64,000 nucleotides of DNA from Neonectria sp. B-13 (GCA_002682825.1 NOKP01000023.1:763778-827777), one strand, 5' to 3'. Shown: positions 1 to 13,477, numbered from the stretch's first letter. Program-made: numbers and translations. The notes: generated by a model from the letters alone, not told the origin.

Positions 1-602
1 ATTCCCAAGCGGCCAAGTCCATTTTTACCCCACACTTGGTCGACTCGTCGCTCCTTTTTCGGCGGCGTTGGACGCCCTCCCATTCGCTGGCTTCCTGCGC
101 ATCCTCCTCCCAACCTACCAGCGGCCGTCCCAGCCCTCCTTCGCCGCCTTGTCGGCCCCAGACGTGGACAAACCCCAGACTCTTCCAGGTCAGAATAGGT
201 AGGTAGGAACACAGTAGACTACTAGGTAGAGCCGTGGCTGTTAGTTGGACAGTTCCGCCTGCTTATCCCTTGTCGACCGCTTCTCTAACGTTGCGCTTCG
301 TAGATTCTCCGTATCTTCTCGCTGCCAAGTACCTGCCTCGGCCAGCCTCCTCCTCCGGCTGCCGACCCTCCGAACCTCCGCCCTCCGCCCTCCACCCCCT
401 CTGTTTAGTCCTGCCCACCACAGTCTTCAACCAGACTCCGACCACAGACTTTGAACACAGACTTTGAACACAGACTTTGATGACAGACTTTTAACAACAG
501 GCCACGACTACGCAAATTTCCATCATCGCCATCCTTCGACTTGGCGTCCGCGATTCTCCTTGACTGGGCAGCGTCCCAAAGCGACGTCCCCGGACCGACA
601 TC
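1..602 (+). promoter_or_regulatory. creC upstream region and leader
   Basis: This stretch precedes the creC start codon. From about 260 onward the + strand is rich in C and T, typical of a fungal promoter and 5' leader, and a short CAGACTTTGAACA-type motif is repeated in tandem near 440-485. Several small open frames occur here, but none has protein-like composition. I see no recognisable TATA box and no other gene. The role as promoter or leader is inferred from position. Confidence 0.4.
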
Positions 603-3118
603 ATGTTGTACGTACAAGTCCTCGGTCGCCGCTACCGCTACCACTGCCGTTTCTCGCGCAAGCCTGTGTTACCGGCCGGCCGCTGACCCTGATTGAAATC
701 AACAGTGTCCTACCTCCTCCGCCGCGGTATCCCTCTATGGGGGGATACGGCACCAGTTCTATCCATCCCGTGCCCATGATCGAGACCAACAACACGCTGT
801 CGAATCCCGAAGGCCCCGAGTGGCAGTTCTTGGTCGGTGAGGGTGAGCTTCCCCGTCCCTTCACCCCCTCTGCTTCACCTCGATGACTGGCGCAATGCCG
901 ATGCTGAAGCCAATGCTGACGCTACCGCTTGAACAACAGGAACATACATTCTCAAGGAGGACTTGCACCTCGCAACCCCCCCGCCCCATCCCTCCGAGGC
1001 AACCATCGTAAACCCCAACCCGCTCTCGACGAACCCGCAACCTGCGACCGCCGGCACCACCGTCTCCCTTATCACCCTCGATGTACGAGCTACGCCCCCA
1101 TTCTTCTACAAAGGCCTGTCAGCCACGACACTCGCCTTGAGCGGCGCACCATCCAGCATTCAGGAGCACCCCAATGAGAGTCGGTACTCCACCGAAGGTG
1201 GCATGAGCAGCGAAGACGGTCGCGCAACTTCGAACAGCGATGCACCAGCCACCTCCGTCACCCTAGGCTCTGCGCCTGCCTTTGGCGAGGGCAACTCCCT
1301 GCTTACCCAGCTACAGACCAAGGATGTCAACAAGAAGAGGAAGCCAAAGAATAACATGACTAAGAGCAATTCCTCATTCATCTCCCGGGTCATTGTTAAT
1401 GAAGGATTGTCCCGGAAGTTGACAGAGCGGCCTAGCGATGGCGTTTTTGCCTTTGCCAACATCAACCGCGCCTTCCAGTGGCTAGATATGTCTTCATCCT
1501 CTAAAGTAGGCTGACCTTTCCAGATTGCGTGATGAACTTTGCATTATGGCGTAGCTAACGTTCAGGGCAGCAAGACTACTTGACCAAGGTTTTGTTCACC
1601 AAGGCGCATTGCCTGTGCCATGATGTGAATGGCGCTACGAAGACTGTAGCGCATATCGATGTCATTATGGGGTTCTCTACAGGCGAGATCATTTGGTGGG
1701 AGCCTATTTCGCAACGTTATACACGACTGAATAAGAATGTGAGAATGCGCCGTGTTAGATAGAAGCACATGGAATGAAAATGCTGACGATGCCTAGGGAG
1801 TGATCAATAACACACCCGTGTCGGCAATCCGATGGATCCCCGGGTCCGAGAACCTGTTTCTCGGCGCCCACATGGACGGTTCTCTGGTGGTGTATGACAA
1901 GGAGAAGGAGGACGCCCACTTCAATCCCGACGACGAAGCAGCGAATGGCAACGTAAACGTGAACGGAAACGGAAACGGGAACGTGAGCGAGACGGACGAC
2001 GCCAGCAACGGAACACCTCAGCCCAACGGGATCCGTATTAACAAGTCGGTCCATTCCAAGAACCAGAAGACCAACCCAGTGGCGGCGTGGAAGCTGTCAA
2101 ACCATCGTATCAACGCCTTTGCCTTTTCCCCCGACAACCGGCATCTGGCTGTGGTGTCCGAGGACGGGACATTAAGGATCATTGACTACTTAAAGGAAGA
2201 GTTCGTCACGCGAGACCCTAATCCCCGTATGCCATCCCCCGCTTACTTGAAATTAGGCTATTGGATATGTTCTACTCATACTACGGCGGCATGTCATGCG
2301 TCTGCTGGTCACCTGACGGCAAGTACGTCTTGACGGGAGGACAGGATGACCTGATATCGATCTGGTCAGTGACGGAATCGGCACTGCTGGCCAGGTGCCA
2401 GGGCCACCAGTCTTGGGTCACGGCTGTCGCGTTTGACCCCTGGCGTTGTGATGACCGAAACTACCGCATCGGCAGCGTGGGCGAGGACGGGCGGCTCTGC
2501 CTGTGGGACTTCAGCATAGGCATGCTTCACCGACCAAAGCCGGTAGGTTGATTCGCCATTTAGGCTGAAGCAAAAGAAACTGGAGCTAACTCGCGCCTAA
2601 TCTAGCAATCGGTACGGCATCGTGGCTCCATCTCGTCACGATACACGACCCTGCAGCGGGCCGAGACGGGGAACACGTCCAACTCACGGCTCCGCTCCGA
2701 TTCGAACCCTGAGGCTGAAGATGACGAAGTAGCCATCTCACACCCAGTGGAGCCGCGATCCAGGATCCCGATGCTTCCTCCTGTGCTGGTAAGTGCCGAC
2801 CCGGCCGTTGACGTCCAAGGGGGGCGTGGGGGCACCTGGCTGGTCCACAAAATACTGATACGGACGGGCGTAATAGAACAAGGTGATTGACACGCACCCG
2901 GTGTGCTGGTTGGACTTTACGGAGGACGCAATCACGACAAGTTGCAAATCAGGTGAGAAAATTCTGAATTCCCCGAACCCTCTGACACCCTAGTGCTCGG
3001 AGGATTACTGGTCCAGAGAGTTTGACTGATGCGAGGTTGCAAAACAGGACACATCAGGACATGGCTACGGCCCGGATCTGATCTTGCCGCGCAAACCGAG
3101 ACGCCAGCGGCAACATGA
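603..3118 (+). CDS. creC: CreC, WD40 partner of the CreB deubiquitinase
   Basis: CreC is a WD40 protein that binds and stabilises the deubiquitinase CreB in carbon catabolite regulation. Nine exons fit in frame: 603-607, 706-842, 940-1505, 1571-1738, 1797-2200, 2257-2542, 2606-2788, 2877-2952 and 3048-3118, giving 631 residues. The first coding exon is only ATGTT; splicing it on gives [12 protein letters not shown], which matches the N-terminus I remember for Aspergillus Cre[21 protein letters not shown] follows. WD40 repeats fill the second half (for example [19 protein letters not shown] and CLWDF), interrupted near residue 370 by a low-complexity Asn/Gly/Val insert. The tail HIRTWLRPG ends in a short acidic-free C-terminus. 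Identity is near certain. Weakest points are the GTTCGT donor at 2201 and the exact last exon. Confidence 0.95.
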
Positions 3119-6100
3119 TGACGATGACAACGACGATGACGACGATGGTGGCGCGAGAGAAGTTTACGATGTGGATGAGGGTGACGAAGAATGGAGATGT
3201 TGATAAGCGACACGAGCGTGCAGTATATATTGGTTTGATAGCTCTATTGTGTTTTCGCGAGATGCTTTGATTGGAGGAAGAGGTGGGCTTTTCGGGGTAT
3301 CTGTATAATAAGTCGCGAACCTTGTTGGCATTGTAGAGGTGACAAAACAGGCAGACAAATAGAGCAAATGCCAATGGTTGACCGCTTCAAGGTAGTCGAA
3401 ACTGATAGAGTAATGGCAATGGCGAAACCCACATGGGCTCGGAGGCTCATCGGTGAGCAAAATAAGCCCGGGTTTCAATCTCCACCCGCCAGATAAATCT
3501 CCGAGATAGGCCTGATCGGAGAAACCTTCTTTTAGTTCCTTGAGTTTACGGGGCATTGGTGATGCGAGATGCTAGTAGTGAGGCGCTGGGACGAAATGCC
3601 ACAACGTAGACTCCGGAGACTAGACTATGTGATAGTACTTGATACGCAGCTGGGCAGTAAGTAGAACCTATCTCGCTACAACTTGCTTCAAGGATACTTG
3701 GGGTGCGCGGGAGAGCGGAACGGCATGGCAACGGCAATGGTAATGGCAATGGCGGGCAAATCGCGTTCCGCAAACGAACCACACGAGATGGACGAAGTCA
3801 GGCCAGACGGGTTGCACTCATACGAATATATCGCGAGAAATAGGAGAGTTGCGCCTCTATGCGCCTGTAGCCGGAGTGCGTGCGCTCGTGCAAGGTCTGC
3901 CGGGTGTGGCACCTGCATGGCATGTGCATAATTAATTACTTTACTTCGCTTGTTGCTCGTCGTCGTTTGTCCCATTCTCGTCTGGATACAACGTTGGAAC
4001 CAGCGCAGGGGGGGCTGCAGGCTGCAGGCTGCAGGGAACAGGCCAAGCAGACCCAAAGGGGCAGGGGCTCGTCAGATGGACGATGCAGGATGCAGCGCAC
4101 ACGGGCCGGGCGCGACAGCTCATCCCACTATGTCTGCTCCAGCGGGCGGATGCTGCCGGTGTTGAGAGACCAGGCGCCATCAGCGATCATGCGGTTTGTG
4201 GGCTCGCCTGATGAAGATGGTGATCCATGTGAGTTGGGGGTGCTCTCACCAGGGGGGGCCAACGAGGACACCGCCGGTAGAAGAGCACACTGCTACCTCC
4301 GGGAGGAGAAGACGGGACGGAGTGAGGTGAGACATGAGACATGGGACAAACGGAGAGAGACGGAGCAGGTCAGTGTGTATCGGAGCTGCCAAGCTACACC
4401 AGCTACACAAGCTTCCACGTGCATGAGGAACCGGCCTGATCATCATGGATTCCCTGGGCATCAACCCGAAAATGTCAGTCATCGGTTCAGGCCTGGATGG
4501 ATCATGGCCACGAACCCTGAGTTCCCTCGCTAGTCGCTAGCTACAGTAGCTCCCATCGAGAAGAGCCCACCGAAGGCATCCACAGTTTCCACACTGCAAC
4601 AACACGTCCGGACAGTAAGGTAAGAGGCTGATAAGATATCAAGTACCAAGAGCCTAAGATGTCCGGGCGTGCGTGCCCGTGTGTGTGTGTGTGTGTGAAA
4701 TCTACTGCCGAGCCCGGTTCCCGTTGGTAACTGCAGCCGCCCGCCCAGCCCACCACCACGCGGCGACAGGTGGAGCGTCCAGCTGCGACAGGGCTGAGCG
4801 GCTTTTGCTCACCGACGAAACGGCCCCATCTATTCGTACAAAGTCCTGACCCATCCTACTATCTAAGTCCCATGTATTTGTCGGCGGGGGGACGAGGCAT
4901 AAAAAGTTCGATTTGCGAAAATGTAACTAGTCACTCGGGAAATAGGGTGAAACCAGGAACCTCATGTGTAACCTGAGGTGACAATGCGGATCTGTAAAAC
5001 GAGTCGCTTGGTCAAGAAGCCGAGGCGTCGCCGTCGGACCTCCGGATCTGGGCCGAGAGACTGCCGGGCCGGACTTGCAAAACGCGTGCGGCGGCACCGC
5101 CCATTGCCCACGTGCTGGGACTCAGAAGGCAAAGGCAAAGCCCATGCGTAACGCCGGTAGCACAGCAGAAAACTGTGCGCAATTCGTGCTCGGTAACCGA
5201 GACACTTTAAAGGAGCCATTACTTAATTTCCTCGAGGAAGCACTGCGGCTCAATGCGCGGGAGGAGGGGCGCTTGGCAGGGCGTTCGGAGGGGTTTGTGG
5301 CGACGCCACCAGCGATGCAATCGAGCCCTTCTTTGCCTCATTCCACGGGAATAACACGCTTTGAGATTGGGCAAAAAGGGAACGCCCCCAAGGAGCCAAG
5401 CCGCCGCAAGAGGGTTTTAGCAATGAAATCATACACCTCCCCCCGATGGATTTACGACTGGAATTCGGGACAGAGCAAGGCTGGCGGATAAAAGAAAAGA
5501 CGGCAAAGGGAACAAAGAAAAAGAACAAAGGCTTGCCAAGAGCTACACCAGCAATGTTTCATGGGATCGGTCTGGTTTGCGCAATGTATGCTTGGCGCAA
5601 TTGAGTTAGTTCGAAATGGCATCATCGTATCAGGGTCCATGACATCGACAGGCCAGGACCGGCCGTTCGCCCATCTCGGTGCTTTCTTACAGCGAGACCG
5701 GCGGGTGGTGGGCTCGGACCGCGGGCGTTGATCTTTGGATAGATGAATCATGGATGCGACATAGAACAAGGTGAAGGCGAAAAACGAGACGGAGAAAAAA
5801 ACAGCCATAATCCCTGGAGTCACCTTTGAATTGGGGATCGGGCAAAAGCGAAAATCACCTCGGAATCCCTGCTTTGACTTGCAGAGCCAGGGCCCGGAAC
5901 AGGTTCGCCCCGGCGGCTTGACGTCGCGATTTGCCCGGTTAAATGTTCTACTGCCCGCCCTGGCTTCGCGGGCGGGCGGTGGTCCATGGGATTTGATTTT
6001 CTCGCGACGACTCCCTCCAGGGCAATCACTGAGGTTCCAGGTCCAGGTCCAGCCTCCAGGGGTCGGGCCAGCCGCCTGTTGACTTTGGGGAGGCTTGGGC

Positions 6101-9100
6101 TTGGCTTTTGGCTGATAGGCCCGGTGGACAGTCGCTTGCGGCGTGTGTTGCGTGTGCGTGCGGGAGGGGCGTGTTTCTGTCTTTGTCTTTGTCTGCTGTA
6201 TGTCTCTGGGCGGGTGGTTCCTTAGGATAACGGCGGACTGCAGTTGGTGGTGTTGGTTGCTGATGGGATGCGCTGCTAATCTAGTCTAGTCCATGGCTGC
6301 CCTGCAGCAGCATCGCCATCGTCAGTATGAGCAGCATCTGCAGAAGAATCAATATCAAACGTCGCCAGCACTGCCCAGGGAGCAGCTGCATTCGCTTCCG
6401 CACTCGTTCGGCTGACCCGAATGAGCATGACGGATCATATCACGGAGTCTATCCAAGGGGCGTGCAGCTGGTCGATTGTGTGTGTGTGTGTCTGACTGTC
6501 TGTGTCTGTGTGTGTGTGTGCGTCGTGCCGCTTTCTGGGTCGCCTGGCAGGCCTAACAATAGCCCAAGCCTATCCGATCCTATCCTATCCATCCGATCCG
6601 TATGTCAAAGCCACATCTAAAAAAGACGGCGGTACAACAAAATGAAAATTGGCGGGCGGCTGGGCGGGTTCCTCAGATAAGCACGTCTGCGCTCTATGGG
6701 TTGGTTGACCAAGATATCCCAAGGGCTGGCGGCAGGGGCTACGCCTAGCTCAGGCAGCCCAAGTCACCGAGCTAGGGCCAAGTCGGAGCCGCAGGCGAGG
6801 GGGAAGCCATCGTGAGGATGAGGCCGAGAAGGGCGAAAGGGGGTCAAGGTGGGAGGGGCTGCGGCCAGGTATTCGCTATCAGGGACGGTGGATGCTTTTG
6901 GTCGCCGTCGGTGTGCGCCCAACGGGACGACGAGAAGTCGCTCACTGCTGCACCCAAAACGGGAATTCCAGACTTTCCTTTCTGGCCTTTTTGCGCCCGC
7001 GGGCGTGGTGAGGCGAGGTGATGGACCCGACGGGACCCACGGCGAGGGCGGGCCCGGTGGACACCGATACGGCAACGGGCTCAAGGGCTCTATCTGGCCG
7101 TCCTGTCATCGGAGGCGTGGGCGGGGGTACGTACCGTGGATGTGTGTTGTACGGGCTGCCTTGCGCCTTCGGTTTGCTCTACCCTGCGATGCGTGTGAGG
7201 ACTGCGCTTGCGTTGCGTGAGTGCATGCGTTGCTTGCGCTTGCTGAGGTGCGTGGGCGTAGGCGTGGGAGCTGGAGCGTGGGGGTTTTGGGGGCTTGAAA
7301 GTATTCGAGAGACACTCTGGCAGTGCACTATTCGTACGAGGATTCACTCCATTGGGTCGGACCTCATAGTCCGTAGAGAAGGCTCCGTTGTGTTCCTGCT
7401 GTTTCATCTAACCGACTGCTTGAATGGTTTGAGCACCTTGGGAGGGAAACAGTGGAAAGCAGCTGTGGATAACTTCTTAGTCGACCCTTGACCATCGAAC
7501 GACTCACGGTTGATACAGATTCAGAGGCATTGCAAGTCAGATCAGTACTGTAAGAACAAAGGCTCTGGGTCCTTAGTAAACTTACACTGAGGTGAGATGT
7601 ACCTTACTCGGGAATACCCCTCCGTGCCCGTGAGGCTTGCTGTTCTCAGCAGCTTCCAAATTCCAGTGGATTTTCCTTTCTCTCATGCCACACCTCTCCC
7701 GTCATGCATCTTCGTTTCTTTGCACTCCCTTCTCCCCCTTGAACCCTGAACAAAAGAAGCCCTGGCGCCCCCTTCCTTCTCGGCGTCCCTCCACTGCGCC
7801 AGCGCCAAAAACGCCCCCTCCAACCAGCCGGTGCGTTGCTGCAGGATGGTCGCCAGGAGGGGAAAGCTTCCATCGGGCTTCGATAGCACGATTCGCGGTG
7901 ACTCGCGCCCTGGGCCCTGCGCAGCCACAAGTGACACGGCGTCGCCGCCCCACCTGCACCCACCACCATCGCTACCCTGCTTGGCAGTGCCTGTTTCTGC
8001 GAGTCCGTGTGTCTGTGTGTTTTTTATGTCGAACCGACAACTGGCTGGCTGGCTGGCTTTCGTGATTCCATCAATCTTGTGGTGCCCGTTTTTCGTGCCC
8101 TTGAATGCCCTCTGATGCCCACTCAAAAGCCCACCGGCGCCTGGCACTTCGGCAACTCTGCTCCACCCAAGCTTGCTGCTAGGCCGAACTGCTTGCCAGG
8201 TTGGCACAGTCACTCCCGAGCCCCGATGGGCATTCTGCGTCCCTCCCGACTTTGGCTTCTCGGCGCAATCCAGAAATCCAAACTTGGCGGCACGTTCCAC
8301 CTTAAGGGAAAGTCGATGGACAAGAGACTCCTCTTCCCGTCGTCCATGGCGGCTGGCTTGGTCTCTGCTAGTAGCTTCGCCTCCGGCACCTCCATGGTCC
8401 TGGAGTAACAAAGCATCATTGCAGCCGGCCGGCCGGCAAGCAAACCCCCAAAGCTCCGTTGGTCCTGGGTAGGAATGTCCAGGCAGGTAACCTAGGGAAA
8501 AGCAATGCTGTACTTCCGTGCATGGCATTTGGGGTGAACCATGGACATGACTCCACGACGTCGATCTGGCTTGCTGTAGAGTGTCAGGAGGACTGCCTTG
8601 TGGCCAGAAGAGGCTTGGGGTGGGCGTGTTGCATGTTGCATGTTCTTGCATGGAAACGGGAATAGGCTGTGACTTGCGAGGAGCGAAGCCTGCACTCCCC
8701 CTCCCCTCCTCTCTTGGATCAATCTTCGGTCTCCAGCCCAGTGCTGAAAACTGAAGTGAACCCACCTGGTTGGAGAGAGTTATTGCCGACGCCAATCGCG
8801 CCCTGGTTGGATATCCGTCTCGTCCATCTTGTCTCTTTTCGCGACCTGGATTTGATTTGTTTTACGAATACCACAGTACTTCGTACGTCAGGAGTACTAC
8901 TGTACGTACAAGTGACCCACGGCAAGCAAGGTGCCTTATCAGCAAGACCCTCTTTATATATTTTTGTCCACCATCAGCCATCTCAGCAGCCGTCCGCCAT
9001 CCACCATCCGTCATCATCAGCCGGCCCATCTGATTCACCATCGGGTCCCACCTGCGCCGCTTTTCTGATCTCTCGCCTCCGGAGGCCCTGGTCGCACGCA

Positions 9101-9557
9101 GGGCCCTTGTAGCTCGCGACTGGTAAACTTGCTGGTTGTTGACGGCGGCTTGCGACAGGCGGAGACTGGACTGACTGGACTGACTGACTGCCCACACCCT
9201 GCTGTGTCTTCAGCGGCGGCCACTGACCTCACCTTGCCCCCACCACCCGTCCGCCATAGACGCACACCAGAGACGTCCCGGGCACACGCCAGACACACTC
9301 TTGGCTCGGCGGGACACACCAGAAGAGAGGCACAGACATCCCGCCCGCCGCCGCCGACGCCGCCGACTGTCGACTGTCGACTCGTGCGTCGTGTCGTGCG
9401 TGTCGTCGTCGTGGGATGCCATTGTCCGTTAAAACCGTCCCGGCCCTCCCCCAACTTTTCCGCATCCCCCTTGGCCCTTTTTCTTGGATGCGACCCGGCC
9501 ATCTTCATCCTCATCCTTCCTCTTCCACCTCTCACCACCTCCCCCAAACCCCCCACC
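3119..9557. other. 6.4 kb gene-poor interval between creC and creD
   Basis: I see no convincing protein gene here. The open frames on both strands have shuffled-looking composition rich in Arg, Pro, Cys, His and Trp. The longest is a 370-codon minus frame at 7683-8795 with no recognisable domain. Simple repeats occur: a three-copy GGCTGCA run near 4014-4036, a TG run at 4681-4697, a TG/TC-rich run at 6476-6521, and an ACTG-type run at 9165-9190. The last 600 bases are C/T-rich and look like the creD leader. The interval probably holds the creC 3' UTR, promoter DNA and perhaps long non-coding transcripts. Confidence 0.5.
4681..4697. repeat. TG dinucleotide microsatellite
   Basis: An uninterrupted run of about eight GT units lies in the creC-creD intergenic DNA. 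A second, imperfect TG/TC run lies at 6476-6521. Both are simple length-variable repeats with no coding context. Confidence 0.85.
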
Positions 9558-11554
9558 ATGCCGTCCTTTAAGCCCTTCTCATCCGTCACCGGGCGCAACT
9601 CTTACAGCCTCTTCGATATTCGGTATGTGTGCACAGCGATCCTCGGAATCCGCCAGGCCAACCTACTAATCCGCTGCGCGCGCAACAGTCTGGACAGTGA
9701 TTTTATCGTCTTTCGAGGCACCGAACATGAATCTACCGGCCAGCTCCTCAAGGGCGTCCTCGTCTTGTGCTTGCAATCATCCCTGCGCATGGAAGATGTC
9801 CGCCTTCGACTAATCGGCACGCTGCGCCATTCGTATGTATCCCTAATCCGCCCTCTTCTTGGAATTAAATCCCCTTCCAGGACGATTCCTAACCAAGATT
9901 GTTTTTGTGAATAGCTGGGCTGACCCCAGAGGAAGTGCTCCTGGCGTTTCCGGCCAAAAAGTCGACAAATCCACCACCATTCTCGAGCACCGATGGTCGC
10001 CCTTCGTCGGAACCCACGGCAAGAGCATGACTCTCCCCGCCGGCAACTATGAGTGGCCATTCGAATACATGCTTCCCGGCGACACGGCCGAGAGTGTCGA
10101 GGGCATCCCTGAAGCATCCATCACTTACAGACTCAAGGCGACCGTAGGACGCGGCAAGCTGGCATACGACCTACACGCCTACAAGCACCTCCGAATAATC
10201 CGAACCCTGGAGCCCGGCGCTCTCGAGTTCCTCCACGCCATGAGCGTCGAGAACATCTGGCCCAACAAGGTCGACTACTCAATTGTCATCCCACAAAAGG
10301 CCGTCGTCTTTGGCGGCTCGGTATCCATGGAAATGCGATTTACTCCTCTCTTGAAGGCGCTGGAGCTGGGAGACATTACGGCGAGACTTATGGAGGTTCG
10401 AGAGTGCTGCGTCCAGGGGCCTTCTGGTCTTAACATCAGGGAACATCGGACCGAGCGCGAAGTTGCCATGTGGAAATTCGAAGTGTCAAGAGAGGAAAAC
10501 TGGCAGGACATGATTGAGGACACCGGCCAGGAAGGCTGGGCCATGACCAAGAGGCTTGACCTGCCCAAGAGATTGCGCCAGTGCATTCAGGATCTTAACC
10601 ACCATGGCATCAAGGTCCGCCATAAGATCAAGTTGACGGTTGCGCTCTGCAATCCCGATGGCCATATCTCTGAGGTGAGAATTCCCAGGCATGGATGAAA
10701 TCGGCCAGAACCAGTTATACTAACACATCGAATTACAGCTTCGCGCCACCCTCCCCATCTCCATTTTCATCTCCCCGAACATGCCTCTAGACGAGCAAGG
10801 CGACCTCGTCGATCAATCGCCCAGTACCCCCGCCGAGCAGATCCTCGGCACTCTGGCTCCTCCCGGCTACGGCGAGCACGTGCTCGACCAACTTTACGAG
10901 GATGTCGATATGAGCGGCTTCCAGACGCCCGGAATCCAGTCCGGTGTCAGCAGTCCCTTCTACGCACAGTCGCGATCCGGATCCTCGGACAACCTGGCTG
11001 CAGCCCTGACGCATAGCCGGCCCGTGGCTCCCGCAGCGCTATCCTCGCGACTAGCGGATGTATCTCTTGATCCCTCTCAGCGAAACACATCTTATACGTC
11101 GATCGGCTCGGCTTCTGGCTTCGTTTCCCCGACTTCGGCACCCCATGGGGCAGCTCCGCGATCGGAGCCACAGTCAGGTGTTCTGACGAGGAGCAACAGC
11201 GGAGGAGACGATTCGTCGCGGAACTCGGCCGAGCACGTCGATCTGGACCATCTGGATCCCGACGAGTTCTTTGAGTTGAACAAGGTCCCCAGCTACCAGA
11301 CGGCGGTCCGAACCCCGGCGCGGTCCCGTGCCCAGTCCGGCAGCGTGCCGCTACCCGATTACCAGACGGCGCTGAGCGCTCCCCGGACCCCTCCCGCGGC
11401 AGATATCGTTACGGATCCTCTTGGGACCATCTCGGAGGACCAGGCAGGCGAGGATCACGTTCACCAGGTTCACCATGTCTCAAGGCCGACCAGCCTGCTG
11501 GGCCGTTCCTACACAGACGATGCCGCGAACCACAGGAGGATGTACGTCGTTTGA
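9558..11554 (+). CDS. creD: CreD-type arrestin, HECT ubiquitin ligase adaptor
   Basis: This is an alpha-arrestin adaptor that recruits a Rsp5/HulA-type ubiquitin ligase to membrane transporters; in Aspergillus, creD mutations counteract loss of creB or creC. Four exons join in frame: 9558-9622, 9689-9832, 9915-10674 and 10739-11554, giving 594 residues. The arrestin N domain begins FDIRLDSDFIVFRG. The C domain contains AMSVENIWPNKVDYSI and ends at GHISELRATLPISIFISPN, all close to CreD as I recall it. The tail carries PY-type motifs for WW domains: PPGY at 364-367, VPSY at 506-509 and LPDY at 528-531, in a Ser/Pro-rich disordered region. The start codon sits in a good context (CCACCATGCC) at the end of a C-rich leader. 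creC lies upstream on the same strand. Confidence 0.92.
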
Positions 11555-13477
11555 AAACATCGAATGGTCTATCAAATCTCTAGGGACGGGCTATTGAATG
11601 GCGATGAGACGAAGTGCCAACATTTTTTATTTTGTTTATGTTTTTTTATTTATTACGGCGGCAGTTGGAGGCAACACTGCACAAACAATCAAGTGAAGCG
11701 ATATTTTTGGACATGGGCGGCGTTTGAGGAACAAACTGGGACCCCAAGCGGGGAATTTTCTTGTTTCGTCTTTTGGGCATGATAGACTGGGTGCAAACAA
11801 GGGCTGATTTCGGAGCGAAAGTCATGAAGAAAGGGTGAATGGGCGAAAGGGTGCAGGAGAACCAGAACCAGACACGATACGAACAAGCACGCATGAGACA
11901 GAGAATCACGGGTGGCACGTTCCTTGTACAGTAGTTGTACGGTAATACCCCATAGCGTACTGATACGTAAGTACTTAGCGAAGTACGTATCACGCAAGGG
12001 AAGACATTGGGTATTTAACACGCTCTGAGCCCTTGATACATAAGTTACCTGCCTATGTGTGGATTGTCGTGAAATCATGCATCAAGTGCACGTTATGTCA
12101 AAGGCCGCAACGAGGGAGGCTCATAAGCTCGGGCCTTGGCCGTATCCGAGCTTCGCACTCACATCCGCACGGTGATGGTGGAAGGGAGGGATGCATGGGG
12201 GATGGTGCATGATCTGAGCCCACCATTTCCAGAAGACGCATTTCCTAGTATTCCCGAATGCCACAGGCTGGGAACGCGCGGGGTGGCGTGGTTCTGGTTC
12301 CGCGGTGGTGTGGTATACCTGCGAAACGTCACATTTGGTTGCCTCCAAGAGGAGAACCCGGCAGTGACGAAAGCTGCCGAATGGGACTCTGGAGCTACAA
12401 CGAAGGGTTTTGTTTGTTTGGTCGAGCGGGGTGGGTTATCGATCCTCGTGGTGTTTTCTCTCTGTCTTAACTACACTCAACAAGTGGACTAGAACGGAGA
12501 GAAGCGGCCCTTACCTTTAGTGTGGCACAAACCAAGCTAAGGGACTATTGACGTCACGACTTGGCGGGATCGAGGTGGCGCGGGGTCTCGAAAGTCCAGT
12601 GATAGGCGTTAATAATTGTCATGATGGGAAGCAGAAGAGAAGATGGGTGGTGGTGTTGATGATGATGATGAATGGGGTGAAGCATTCCATGTCCAGCTTG
12701 GCCAAGTCATCTCGGGATTGGTCAAGATCTCAAGGCTGGTCAAAGCATTTCGAGGTTGTTAGATCATGTCAACGTGGGTGGCATCGTGGAGCGAGGAGTC
12801 TTGGCTCAGCTGGACAGGGCGGAGGGACACCCACCAAACCAATCAATCAATCAACAGTCTTGGGTATGATGGTGCTTGGTGCTTGTGCCCCATGCCTGTG
12901 CTCGTGGACCCTTCCTTGTCTTGGCAAATGGAGTGGTGAATGCTACTAGTCTAATATGGGCTCATTTAGAGTATGTACGGTAGTTAGGTCCCAAGCTGCT
13001 CGCCCAGGATTGGGTATTGGTGGTCAGGACTCAAGAAGTCTTGTCTCTCAATGGCCGAGTCGTGCTGAATCCGCATCGAGCCACATCGTCACCGACTGGA
13101 CCGGAATCTCCACAAGGGTTCAGAGGCCAACAGCCAGCACCACCGTCGGCATCTGTTTCTTCCGCCCTCTCCCCATCATCGTGCCTCCTCGAAAACGTCA
13201 TCGCACCCTTCTGTGACTTGTCTTGCCGTCGTCTTGTCTTATTAGGTTGCTGCTGAGGCATATCCGTGTATAAGTTATCTGTTTCCACCTTCCGCCCCTG
13301 GCCCAACAAAGAGCTCCCCCCTGCGAGACTTTTAGATACCCCTCTTCCGCTATTTGAGCTCCCCCCTGCCAAGCTCTGGTTGACAACTAATTTCATCCTT
13401 TCTTCCCACTTCACCGCTTTACTCTCGTGCAAGCGCATCTTGATTCCCGACAAGACTCCAACAAAATAATCGTCAAC
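11555..13477. other. Intergenic region, creD to the SLM-like gene
   Basis: No supportable gene is seen. The first few hundred bases are T-rich and probably creD 3' UTR. A short GAT/TGA-type microsatellite lies near 12653-12673. The last 200 bases are C/T-rich and look like the leader of the next gene. The small open frames here have no domain-like content. Confidence 0.5.

Noticed and set aside
3420..3500. tRNA-like or small-RNA-like segment after creC (GGGTTTCAATCTCC)
   Set aside because: The 5' and 3' ends do not pair and no D or anticodon arm is found.
7683..8795. 370-codon minus-strand open frame upstream of creD
   Set aside because: Composition is shuffled-looking (high Cys, His, Trp, Gly, Arg), no domain or motif is visible, overlapping plus frames are also open, and the region reads as GC-rich leader or promoter. 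Kept only as part of the intergenic note.
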